From: Lates calcarifer
Taxonomy: Eukaryota; Chordata; Actinopteri; Centropomidae
Assembly (NCBI RefSeq): GCF_001640805.2
Contig: NC_066848.1
Span: 5,454,575 to 5,518,574 of the forward strand
DNA length: 64,000 bases
Reading direction: 5' to 3'
Part shown: positions 26,976 through 37,496 of the stretch, one piece after another
Layout of the letters: each line of letters begins with the position of its first letter
Numbering within the stretch: position 1 is the first letter of the stretch
The notes under the pieces: generated by a model
Databases searched by the model: none
What the model was told of the DNA's origin: nothing
Seen by the model: the letters and a program-made list of their open reading frames with translations, nothing else
Position numbers and translations under genes: made by a program

Positions 26976-28597
26976 GTTATGGGGACGGCCAATAATGTGG
27001 GGTCTTTACTGCTGCTAAGTTGAAATCTGTGGGAGTTTGTCATTTCATAATATGAGCTGTAGGTTGAACAGTCTGCTAAACGTAATGAAAAACCTCACAC
27101 TTTATTTTCACATACAAAAGCTTAAGTCTAGCTTCACAGATACATTAACATTCAAGGTTCAAGGCTTTTTAATGCTTTTGCTGCAGATAAAGGCAACGAC
27201 AAGTCTTAATGTGAAAATAAATATTCTAATGTGTTTAAAGAACATCGTTTGAGTTACTTCTGGACAATGAAATGAATCAACACTGTATTACACTTCAAGG
27301 CACTAAAACGTTTCTTCTAAAATCCTTAAAATGAACTGAAATATGAGTGTATTAACTGTTGTCCCAGTAACTGTAAAGACAGAAAAAGTTATACAATCTG
27401 TCAAAAAGGAATTAAAATCAAACAATTTTGATTGTGTGTATATTTTTCAATATGAAGTTAAACTCACCCCCTCCTGGAGACGCTATAATCTTCCTTTACC
27501 CAATCCGATTAATCCAAAATAAGTTAAATCCAAAATGATTTTAAACTATATTTGTAAAAGCTGATTAAGGCCTGATTAAAGGGTCATTTTAGTCTACGAC
27601 TATGCTTAATTTAAGCTACCATGTATGCTATCCCTGTAACTGACTCACAGACTATTTGAGATTCTGACACACATTTTAACTTTGCTATGTGTTCTCCCTG
27701 GACGTATAACCCTCAGTATCTTCATTGTTTCTCTCTCTGTGTGTGTTTTTTTTAGTTACATCTTACTGGCTTCTTATCAGGGCTTACTTGAAAATTTCAC
27801 AATGTAAAATGAACAGTTAATCAATTTTGAATGCTTCCACAGAACAGCTCTGGCTCCGCAACAATTAAAGCACATTTCTCAGTCATCAGTGAGGTTGCTG
27901 TTTGATTGTTTGCACAGGCTGAAAATTTCCTGTGGGCCATGAGGCTTCTATTTTTGTTTCGGACCAACATCACGTGAAGGCCCTCCCTACATTCTGACTA
28001 TCCTCTTTGTTGCTATAAAAAAAAAATCTAATGAAACAATTTTTCTTAGTGACCTAAATGAGTCAAATTGCAATGAAGTTCTTTCAGCATGTTTGTTGCC
28101 AGGTAATTCCCAGAGCATTGATGCCAGTAAATAAAATCACCGCTCTGTTTTAAAATTCCAGTAAATGTAAGGGAGAAAAACCCACAAATTCAGATTTACA
28201 CTGTGAGAACCTCTTGAACTCAGCAGTTACAACAGGATTAGGGATGTAATTCTAATATGGACAATGTGTGAAACAAATACAGTAGTTATTCAAACTAAGA
28301 CACAAAGACATTTCTAAATAGCATAGTAATTAATTTTTGCCGAAACTATTTTTGATTTAAAATCCAATCCATGGCTGCTGCTGTACTGCAAAAGGTTTAA
28401 CAGGAAATGTTTTCTGTTCTGGGCAGAGACTGTGCAAGAATGGTCTGATCGCCATTTCATTTGATGGGACACACATTTTGCATTGCATTGTTTAGTCACA
28501 CATTGTGACGTTTGAGAAGTAATATGCTCTTGCAGATGCTGCACCGCTCATGCAGGACAGATAAAGATGATGGAGGACCTCTACGATGGTTATCACT

Positions 28598-28627
28598 CTA
28601 ACACACACTCACACACTCACACACACC
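28598..28627. repeat. imperfect CA/CACT repeat
   Basis: ACACACACTCACACACTCAC and continuation, 320 nt from the frameshifted exon on its downstream side. Confidence 0.8.
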
Positions 28628-28948
28628 ACTCTGTGCCACATCTGATTGCACGGGGAGAAATGCTCGACAGTGCGCCTGTGGTGCCTGCTCCCATAGGTGG
28701 AACAATGGACTTATTTTCCTTCAGTTTTTAGGTCAGAGGATTCAAGGAGAAGAAAGACGTGACACAATAAAGTAAGGTTTATATTCCTCATACAGTATAA
28801 GAGCATAATGATGAAATGTATTATGTTAATCCAGGATGTGCTTAACTTCATGCTGTGCATTGTAAGCGATTTCAAAATGGATCAAGTGGAGACAATAATG
28901 ACATGAATGAAAGTCACTTAGAGCAGAATCATTTAAAGATGATCTTAC

Positions 28949-29269
28949 CTGCTGAGGCTCTCGTGGTGTAGTCTGCTTGACTCGCCTGCTGGACGCCGTG
29001 GTGGTGGTGATCTCCATGATGGAGGTGGACGTCTCCGAGCGATTGGCCGTGGTGCTTGACTGCGGTGTGATAGAGGAGGGCGACTCAGCCCACCAGCCGC
29101 ACGCTGCCTTGGATCTTTATGTTGGGATCCCCCTCTGCGGCCATGTTGAACACCTTCAAGCCATTATAGTAGAGGCCCGAAAGCTGGCCCTGAAAGGATC
29201 GACTCTGGTCTCGCTCCCAGCCCCCAATCTGTATAGTGGTTTGGCTGTTGAAGATTGTGAGCTGCCGCC
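28949..29269 (-). CDS. nrxn1: neurexin 1 exon: end of LNS6 plus Ser/Thr-rich stalk, carrying a 1-base frameshift
   Basis: The exon starts after a TTTTCCCACAG acceptor and ends before GTAAGATC. The first part reads [16 protein letters not shown], then [20 protein letters not shown], and ends SVRLVG, which is the last third of LNS6. RQLTIFNS holds the residues equivalent to Arg232, Leu234, Ile236 and Asn238 of beta-neurexin 1, which form the Ca2+ and neuroligin site beside SS4. Directly after RLVG the frame meets TGA (29087-29085). In the next frame the expected stalk continues: [10 protein letters not shown], then [17 protein letters not shown] and TTPREPQQ. The length is 321 nt, but phase 1 in and phase 0 out needs 320, so one base is extra (most simply the A at 29087 on the plus strand). 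Either the assembly has an error here or the allele truncates the protein before its membrane anchor. Confidence 0.95.
29085..29087 (-). other. nrxn1: in-frame TGA created by a single-base insertion in the neurexin exon
   Basis: The reading frame carried in from the preceding exon ends here with TGA, immediately after Arg-Leu-Val-Gly. Removing one base (A at 29087, plus strand) gives Gly-Glu-Ser-Pro-Ser-Ser, which lines up with Gly-Glu-Val-Pro-Ser-Ser in vertebrate neurexin 1. No other lesion is seen in the four exons, and all splice sites are intact, so general decay of the gene is unlikely. Confidence 0.85.
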
Positions 29270-30694
29270 CTGTGGGAAAACAATGTTACATATATACAAG
29301 AATGTTGAACTGTGGACTCAGCCACTTTTACTGAACAGGAAAAAAAAAAAGACAGAAAGACAGATTATTTGCCCAGTGGCTAATGGGACCAATAAATTAC
29401 GGGTTATAGAGGCAAACCCTGGTAATTTATTGCAGTTATAATGATGAGATGCCTATGAAAAGAGAAAACATAAAATAAAAACACAGGATTTAGAAAATCA
29501 ATGCAGCTTTGCTAAAATAGCAGTCTAATCTAAAATAACAAGAGAAAAGATTAATCACAAGTAGTCATGTAATGGGAATGCAATAGATTTAACTACACTT
29601 GAAAAGATAACATAATCCTGAGAGTAGTATAAATGGACAGCCTGTTTGCAGGGAATTGCCTGAGAAACAATTTAAACATATAAAACATTTGTCTAACCAA
29701 GCTATAAGTATATAGCTCATTACACTTTGCTTATGTTATCTTGTATTTTTTCCTTCAAATTTTATGATTCAAAAACTTGGAACACAGCATGCATGGAAAA
29801 ATAAAACCTTCTAAAATGGCTACAGGCAGTGAGAATTGGACTTTTCTTGTGTAAAGGAAGCAGGGTACAGGAAATTTGATACTGTTCATCCTTTTAGCAA
29901 AAGCAAACAAGGAAAATGAAATTTAGGATGGATATGATTGGGCACATGAAAAACAAACAAACAAAAAACAAACAACAAAAAACATTTTATGATAGAACTT
30001 TTAAAACTAAAAACAGGAACAAAACATAAAAATGATAGGGCTCATTTCACATTTTAAGTGAAAAATATGAATTAGTTATTGAACTATAAAAAAACAAAGC
30101 ATGCACTCAGTTTGTTTTATATTACAGTTCCTTGATCTAATGCCCTATACATATTTACAATGTCTGTTAAAGGGACTCAAAATTCTGATGCCAATTCATA
30201 TTGCACACTATTTATCATTGCTAGCAGTTTAATCAGAATAGATCAAATGACACTAAGTACTGTACTGTACAGTATATGTACTGTATCTGTATCTGTACTG
30301 TTTCAAAAGTGTTTCAAATAACACTTAAGAACGAATGAATGACTAAACTAGAACTTTTAAATTTATCATTTAGATGTTTACAGCAAAATGCTACAGTAAT
30401 TTATAGACATTTTAACAATGCTGGTATTACTTCAGTAAGTGGATTTAAATTCATATTTACAGTCCCTTTAACCTTAAGTTGACAATAAACACGTATTAAA
30501 ACAGCTGACATCTATAAAATAAATACATTATTATGAAAAGTATGAAATACTACAAACTAAATTTAACTGTTCAATTCATTTTGTTTTTAAAGTTTTACTG
30601 AACATTTATTTTTTAGGTTTATTATTTACAAAATAGTGCTACAACTTGATTATGATCAAATTATTTTATTTGAAATTTTAATCAGTGATTTTAC
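29270..30694 (-). other. neurexin intron downstream of SS4 (1.4 kb)
   Basis: The donor is GTAAAATC at 30694 and the acceptor is TTTTCCCACAG at 29270. It is the shortest intron in the window and very AT-rich; its likely splicing control content is given in the separate entry. Confidence 0.85.
29440..30686 (-). promoter_or_regulatory. AT-rich intron downstream of SS4 with UUAA/UAAA words, probable splicing control region
   Basis: The intron between the SS4 donor and the next acceptor is only 1.4 kb and is markedly more AT-rich than its surroundings. Read on the transcript strand, the first 150 nt after the donor contain GATTAAAAT, AAATAAAATAA, AAATAATAAAC, CCTAAAAAATAAATG, CTTTAAAAAC and GTTAAATTTAG. 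Clusters of U(U/A)AA are the known binding sites of SAM68 and SLM1/SLM2, which cause skipping of SS4 in mammals. The function here is inferred from position and motif density, not shown. Confidence 0.5.
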
Positions 30695-30784
30695 CTTTGT
30701 CGAGTAGCCATTCGTCAACTACTCGACCAAGTCGGTATGGGATTCGCTGTCTAGCAATCGCCAGGCGTTCGTTATCATTGTTGC
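30695..30784 (-). CDS. nrxn1: neurexin 1 SS4 alternative cassette exon (30 residues)
   Basis: This is a 90-nt exon in phase 1-1, so it can be skipped without changing frame. The acceptor is CTTTAAAG and the donor is GTAAAATC. Together with the flanking split Gly codons it encodes [20 protein letters not shown] followed by [10 protein letters not shown], which matches the vertebrate neurexin 1 SS4 insert almost perfectly. Inclusion is known to lower binding to some neuroligins and LRRTMs and to allow binding to cerebellin-GluD complexes. The acceptor has a weak pyrimidine tract rich in A and T, and both flanking introns are very AT-rich, as expected for an exon under splicing control. The downstream intron contains many UUAA/UAAA words, the preferred site of the STAR proteins SAM68, SLM1 and SLM2 that repress this exon in mammals. 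Confidence 0.97.
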
Positions 30785-31330
30785 CTTTAAAGTTTAAAGA
30801 GACATTTCATTGGTTACAATCTGTAAGGTCAAAGGTTAAATATTCATACTTAATGCTGGAGCTATACAACTGCACAAGGTTTTTATATTTAAAAAGTTTT
30901 ATATATTTAAAAAAACAATATTTACTGAAACATTATTTGAACAACTTCACTCATTTTATTTTATTTTAGCCAACAAATTAGGCCTATATTAATTGAAAAT
31001 AAGTGAACTAGCACGCAAATGTTTCATCTAGGTTAATAGAACTATGTTATAAACCAACCCAAATCACACCTTTATACATTTCCATTACAAAATCTTTACC
31101 CAAATATTTCCATCCCATTTGTCTTTACCCTCTATAGCTTTTTTTAACTGACTTTTAAACTAGTTATATACATTTTCAAAAAGAACATCATTTAAATTTA
31201 TTGTTGAATCAACCTTTTATGGTTTAAAGGATAAAACAATTTAACTTTAACATATTACAAATGCCCACCCCATTTATAAATAGCCTAATTGACAAGAAAT
31301 AATAAGCTAATTGCAATACAACAGTTAACA
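30785..31330 (-). promoter_or_regulatory. AT-rich intron block just upstream of SS4
   Basis: The 550 nt before the SS4 acceptor continue the AT-rich block. On the transcript strand they carry many TTTAAA, TAAAT and TTTTAAAA words and no clear long pyrimidine tract next to the acceptor, which ends CTTTAAACTTTAAAG. A weak acceptor in such a setting suits a regulated cassette. No coding signal is visible. Confidence 0.4.
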
Positions 31331-33779
31331 CAGTATACACTCAGAGAATTTAGTCAGAGGACAATGTCAGAGTAGGTACAATCATTGTAGAACCTTTAAT
31401 AAATGGCTTTGACAAAAGCTACAAGTCATAAAGAAGGAAAAGTCATGAGTTTGGCTGTCTAAACATTACACACCGATGACTTGAGAGTCAATGGAAAAGT
31501 AGTTTCTCAACAGTATTCAGAGAATAAACCAAATAAGTGTCAGGAGACAGAAAGAGCAGCTACAGAAAAACTCCACTCCATGATTGGAGTGGCACTTTGG
31601 CATTAATGAGGGCAAACTCTGCATCACCCTTTTGTCAAGGCCAATAACCTCCCCAGAACAGAAGACTTTCAGCAAAGTGGCACTGTCTCTGAGTGCTCTC
31701 CCCCTGGTATTGTCTGCTGAGATTGAATTCAGTCAGCTCCATTCTTCCAGCAGATTGACAATGTTTGTCCCATCAACTATATTAATTCAGTTCTGGCAGA
31801 TAAAAGATCCGGTAGCTAACAACAGTTCGGTGGAGAATAGCTTCCAAGAGGAAAGGATCGCACAGACATGAAGGAAAAGAGGTAACCTCGTAACAGATGC
31901 ACAGTTTGGACTGATGAAAGGTCTTAGAGGTAAGAAGACGCATAAAAAGACATTTTTTAATCGCATCAGCTTGAATTACTGTAGAGGATCAGCTACACAG
32001 AAAAGGGTATAAAGCTTGTCTATACAGCTCATGGAATTTGGCTGCAGTTGATTGTGTCAGGTTGGAGCACAAAGGCTTGTGAAGGAGATTTAGTGAAACA
32101 CTTCTCCCTCAACATTGACGCAGAAAGACACATTCTGCATTACAACAAAGCCACACATGGACACAGTGTATATTATTTGAAGTGGATCTCCAAATGTTAT
32201 TTAGAGAGCCACAATTCTCAAGCATCATTTGAAGCGATAACCTTTAGGCAATCAAATCAGCTACATGGACTTAGTGTAACTATTTTTCATATTTCTATAC
32301 CTTTTCTGCCATTTATTAGGTGACTTTATATGGAGCACGTTAACCTAAACCCAGCTTTTAAATCTGCACAGGAAAGTTATCTTCAGCATAAAATGGTTTC
32401 CAAATTTCATACAAAACTCATGAATACAATCAAGTGTAGTTGCACTTCTACTGATTGATGGTGGGCTGACGTGAAAGGACAAGGTTGGCAGCTTTCTGTA
32501 CTTTTAAAATTGTAAACAAATCCAATGAAAAGATGTGTCAGTCCACTCTGACTACCTAGGTCCCAAAAATGAGTCACAAATATATATTTAAATTACTTAA
32601 GAAAGGAATGACCTCCCAAAGAAGCTGCAGTTTTTAGCATCACTCCTGTTTGAGTGATGTTTGAAAGTAGCACATTTGCTGGGGACCTATTTTCTGCTGT
32701 GGATTACACTTTTGGTGCTCCACGTTCATCATAATGACAGAACATGTGAGCCAGTGCAATGGTGTGGCTCATTTCTGTGTTTTTAACAGTGTTTGGACAA
32801 CAATGGAGCTCTATGGCACAGAGGAATAAGCTAGATCAGGCCAGACAATATGTGTTAGTAGGATCAGTTCATTGTTGGATTTGGTCCTTTCATGTGATTC
32901 GTTAACAATTAGACATATACATAAATATCACTAAGATTTATCCCTTAAACTTAAGTTGTCTGTGGTTGTGGTTGGACAGTATTATTGTCACTAAGAATTC
33001 TTGAGCAATATATTTAATTTATGCTGCAGTTTGAAATCCCCTAAGCTACTTTCAGGTATGTGAATGCAAAACACACCAGCTTCCAGGTGTATTCTGCCTG
33101 CTGTTGAGCACACAATGTATTTCCCCTCATGCAGGGCTCCTAGAGCTCTGCACCACCTAATTCTCCTTAGCACTGTGCCTGTTGGAAGTAGTACACACAA
33201 ATAAATGAATAAACAAACAAGCATGCCCACACGCTGCTGGACTTCCGTATATTCTCAATGTGTTAAATCGATGAATAATCCATTAATTGCTGTTGTCATG
33301 GAGCATTCATGGGCTTTGTTAATTCCTGTCACCTCCATTTGTCAGTCATGGGGTGTTAGTTATGTCACCTCTCTGTGTTTCCTGCTACTGTGACATCTCA
33401 TCTGAGGAGAGGTCAGCATCAAACTGGGCTCTGGAGAACCGTTAGCCTACAGCTGTTGGGAGGACAGTGAGGACATGAGTTTAGACTAAAGAAGAGCGAC
33501 CTTTCCTGATATATTCATTATTAGTAAATATGTAAATATATATTCATTAAAGTAATGTTAATTCCTTTATATACATGCTTGTTTGGTTTCTTGACAGTCA
33601 GATATATAAACATGTTGTGGATACCTTGTAGTTTTCATTTAAAAATACAGGTTTGTGTTTCTCCTAGTGCTGCTATCAAAATTGTGAAACAATGATGACA
33701 CTTTGTTGAGGAAAAGGGAAAGGAAACTAATAGAAAAACACAGAGGCAGGCAGGTGCACACACATACAGCAAAAAAAAC

Positions 33780-33836
33780 CACACACACACACACACACAC
33801 ACCACACACGCACACACACACTTATCCTCACACACA
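33780..33836. repeat. (CA)n microsatellite
   Basis: An interrupted CA run with one CC and one CG break. Confidence 0.9.
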
Positions 33837-34019
33837 GCGTGCAACTGTGCCAAAATCCTCTACTTTTGTGCAAGAACATGCTCCATTTTCAAAGACAGTA
33901 GCACTTTATCTGTTTGGCTCTGCATCTCGTGGCACACTCAGTCTATGCTTATACTGAGGTTAATTAAGTGTGGATATAATCAAGGTCTGATCGTGTATTG
34001 ATCCCCACTGTGGGACACC

Positions 34020-34350
34020 GGAGTGTTAAACAATGCTATCCCCTGGGCTTCGATGCAGCAGCACAGCCCATTCATCCTGCCTGCAAGCGGAGCCTGTGAC
34101 TGCTGCCGAGTGGTGATTTGGTTTGGTATGGGACAGCACGGCTTATCTCCTCCGCCAGACAGCAACGATTCAGCTGAGCCGTCCCAGCCGACCCGCTTTG
34201 CCCTCACTCACTTGTTTTCTTTTTTGTTAATAAAGTGGTCAGATAAGGTGGGAGCTTTATCTCATTACAAGCTCTAGGACAGTCGCCACATTAAATGAAC
34301 AAATATGCAAATGCTTCCTCTGTTCATGGAGCTGGGAGAATTAAAAAGGA
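34020..34350. promoter_or_regulatory. possible conserved enhancer-like element with a POU octamer
   Basis: Complex sequence with GGTCAGATAAGGTGGGAGC, TTTATCTCATTACAAGC and AAATATGCAAATG. The last contains the exact POU octamer ATGCAAAT at 34305-34312, and GATAAG is a GATA-type core. These motifs are common by chance one at a time; their grouping in a high-complexity block is the reason for the call. Confidence 0.4.
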
Positions 34351-35049
34351 GGGACCCACACAAATCTCACCATTATTTTTATTAGTCTGCTCCCCTTTTT
34401 TCTGCTCTGGCTGTGGCAGTCATTGCACCATTTTTTAAGCATGCTCAGTGATGACTGCTTGCACAATAGGCTGAATGGCCTCATAGATAGAACAGAGGGG
34501 AATCTAGAGGAGGTAGGCTGGAGCTTTGATGGATAAAGCTAACCCTCCTCCTCTTGTACCCCACAAATCAGACTCCACACTGCAAGGTGGGAAAACAGGA
34601 CAGAGGGTGAGATCAACAGGGGGGGCACGGTTGGACAGATAGAGGTAAAAAGAACAGAAAAAGAGGGAACTGAGAGCTAAGGGGAGAGGAGTGAGAGACA
34701 GAGAGCTCTGTAAGTGCACCACGCTCTGATAACAGTAAAAGAATAAGGCCAGGGACCTCTCCATTATCTTTGTGTGCAGCGTGCGTTCATTGGGTGCTCC
34801 GATAGGATACTGCACTGTACCCTGCGGGCCTGGCAGCACCATTGTGATGGTATTACTTCCATGGCCAAGACTCGGGAGAAGGGGATGATTTTTTGTTGCT
34901 GCCCGGCCTTTTGTGTGCGACGCAGAATGAAAGTGGGGCGAGAATAAAGGAAAGAGAACTAAACTACAACAAACAGACAGCTAGTTTTGTGTCTGCGTGT
35001 GTGTTTTGCATTTAGATTCTAATAATTGTGCTAAAGACTTTTAATGGCC

Positions 35050-35460
35050 CGTAAGTATGCAGTACGAGACTTTTTAATGAGATTACCAGGGCAGCAATAT
35101 AGGCCCTGGTGAAGCAATTATTTCCTTGCTTTGAGAATGATCGCTCCCTCCCATATAATCTCCTCCTCTCTGTCTTTCTCACTCTCCAGCCATCATTTTT
35201 TATCTTTGCTGTCTACTCTTATTATAATCACTGTTGATCTGTGAGTGGCCTAAGAGTGGCTGAGGGCTGCTATTATGAGTGCGTTAGAGGCATACATGGA
35301 TACTAATCAAACTACAGGCGAGCTGAGAGAATAATGGTTTTGTGTGCTGGGGGTGAGGGGAGGAACAGCACAGTGATTGTGATTAGATGTAATTAGTCTG
35401 CAATGAGCCTAATAAGGTAGCTGGACTTGGCATTGTCACTGACGCATGATTGGTGGGGAT
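35050..35460. promoter_or_regulatory. possible conserved non-coding element
   Basis: Two complex blocks around a TC-rich gap: the first with TTTTTAATGAGATTACCAG and GTGAAGCAATTATTTCC, the second with GATTAGATGTAATTAGTC and GAGCCTAATAAGG. TAAT cores are frequent. The block lies 1.9-2.3 kb from the LNS6 exon, on its downstream side. No coding frame is supported. Confidence 0.4.
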
Positions 35461-37324
35461 GAGATTGGTCACTTTTTCCCTGTAGCATTTATAACTCAGC
35501 ACTTATCAGGAGAAGAATTAATTTTATATGATTATAGCTTTTCCAAATTTGACAATACATTGACTAAAGAACGTGCAGATGTAGTTCCCACTTACAATAT
35601 GTTAACAACCCGTTTTATATATACTGTGCTTTGTTTTCCATTTCCAGTCATTAAATAGTTCAATAAATGATTAAAAAACTGTTTTCACCAACTTCATCCA
35701 GTTTATGAGCAGCACATCTGTACGTATCAGGGGTGTTTTGGGGACTGAGGGTGTTTGTTTGAAGATTGAAATGGTAGCATCCAGGCATTTAACCCTGCTG
35801 TGCTTTCTGCCATGTCCACGACATGTCAAAAGCCATTAGCTTCCCTTTTCCACCTGAGGCAAGAAGCAAGGACTGAGTCCCAGTCATAAAACCCTCTTTC
35901 ATTTGGATGAATGCACTGGTCATAGCTAAAAAGGTCACCAAACATTATGTAAAAAGGGGAGAGACAGGTTGAATTTGTCTTCTGTTTGTCCCATTGCCCG
36001 GTCATCTTATGCATGTTCAAAATATAACAAATATTTTTGATTTAGAGCTGCAGCTTTTAATCTTGTGGAGAAAATGCTATGCTTGTCCCCACAATAATTT
36101 TGTGTTTTGTGTTTGTGTTTTGAATATTCACACTCCTTTAATCCTCTATAGCTTTTGTCAAAGCCTCTAAGCAGTTAAAAAAGTTAACAATTTCAACAAC
36201 ACAAGCAATGGCATTTAAATTCTTTTTGACAGCCGTCATACTACTACCATCTTGACATTCTACAGAAATATATCAGTGTTGCTGAGTTGTTTTCCATTTC
36301 CAACAGTAGATTACTTCATTTTTTCCTTGACACAGAGCTTACATTTTCCCTGTAATGAATCACTCCTTCCACAGACAGAAGTTTAATTCATGGAGGAAAT
36401 CAGTTACTACTACACTTTACAAGAACGTGCCAGTGCATGTATCCCAGTCATATAATGTGGAACTTATTACACATACTTTTTCAATTACTAAATACTCATT
36501 ACACGGGGCAGTAATTAGTGAATTAATCTTCTACTGTCTTGTATATTGTGTTTATGAAGAGTGCTACACAAATTAAATTATTAACAGTGACATTAATGGC
36601 AAAGAAAATGAATTTTTGTCCATGAGTAACTGGTGTGTGGTGTGTATTGTGGAAATGATTGATATAAAAGTGAACTGTCATGGTTAAACCAGATGCTGTA
36701 ATATAGCTGATCTGGTATTTAATTCTGAGTAAGCAACAGATTAATTCAGGCATTCATTTAGTTTGACTGTGTTATTACAAGTTTGTCTACCCCATCGCCT
36801 TAATTCAGTCAATCTACTGTATTGGCAGAGAAATAAATATTGAACTGGCACGCAATTACTTGCCACAATAAAAGTGGTAATTTGTCTGTAAATAGCCTAT
36901 CGATTTGACTTTGTGTGAACATATGCTGTGGGTGGATTACGTATGTATATGGGGAACATAACGCAGATGCAGACAGAGTGGGTGGTTGCTCTTTTATACA
37001 GCTTCTATTTTAAACTATTTCTTAACTGCAACCTATTTACATATACCTAAATTGTTTTACACAATTGATTAATTACAGCATTGATTAATTATAATAATTA
37101 AGTAAGATGATAAACATTGGAGATGAGAAAAAACTCAACAACACTGGTATTATTCTTAACAGCTGCTGGAAACAGAAACATAAAAAGCCATTTAAAGCAC
37201 ATGCCAAGTCAACAAAAAAACATCCTGACAGATACGGCTTTAATAGTTGGCTTGATAATCTCTTGGTCATTTTATTGCCTTTAAGCAGCAGCAGGTGTAA
37301 TTAAGGGCAGAGTGGGTGACTCAC

Positions 37325-37496
37325 CTGTGGGGTAGCGCTCAATGACTGGCAGGTCATCCACCTGCAGAGTGGCATTACCCCCACTCCTCGTAAACTTCAC
37401 TATATGGTACTTTCCGTCATTTACAAACTTTGATGTCTCCTCAATATTAATGTCATCTGTTCCGACATTAAATACAACAGCAATGTTTCCTTTTTC
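37325..37496 (-). CDS. nrxn1: neurexin 1 exon: central part of the LNS6 (laminin-G) domain
   Basis: This 172-nt internal exon enters in phase 0 and leaves in phase 1. It begins after a CTTTCCAG acceptor and ends before a GTGAGT donor. It encodes 57 residues, from Glu-Lys-Gly-Asn-Ile-Ala to Glu-Arg-Tyr-Pro-Thr plus the first base of Gly. The stretches FNVGTDD, NDGKYH and [13 protein letters not shown] are hallmarks of the last LNS domain shared by alpha- and beta-neurexins. The aspartate in GTDD matches the Ca2+-ligand Asp137 of beta-neurexin 1. The domain is extracellular and presynaptic and binds neuroligins, LRRTMs and cerebellin. The exon ends exactly at SS4, so its donor joins either to the SS4 cassette at 30784 or directly to 29269. 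The wording ERYPTG favours neurexin 1 over 2 or 3; the choice of fish paralogue is open. Confidence 0.96.

Larger units (their letters stand above)
8476..28948 (-). other. neurexin intron between the two stalk exons (20.5 kb)
   Basis: Its ends are the donor GTAAGATC at 28948 and the acceptor CTTTTCAG at 8476. It holds the candidate cassette exon (17362-17481), a likely conserved element (9780-10010), repeat fragments at 17948-18034 and 22938-23213, and simple repeats at 14230-14271, 20490-20515 and 26917-26972. The remaining stretches are ordinary intron with scattered stops in all frames; the open frames of up to 151 codons (for example 26445-26900, plus) show no recognisable domain. Confidence 0.8.
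30785..37324 (-). other. neurexin intron upstream of SS4 (6.5 kb)
   Basis: The donor is GTGAGTC at 37324 and the acceptor CTTTAAAG is at 30785. Besides the AT-rich block next to SS4 it carries a CA microsatellite (33780-33836) and two likely conserved non-coding blocks (34020-34350 and 35050-35460). No exon was recognised. Confidence 0.85.

Noticed and set aside
26806..27018. Arg-Glu repeat protein frame
   Set aside because: Simple translation of the (AG)n microsatellite.
28977..29441. 154-codon plus-strand open frame, the longest in the window
   Set aside because: It is the antisense shadow of the neurexin exon at 28949-29269; the minus strand gives a recognisable LNS6 domain with splice sites.
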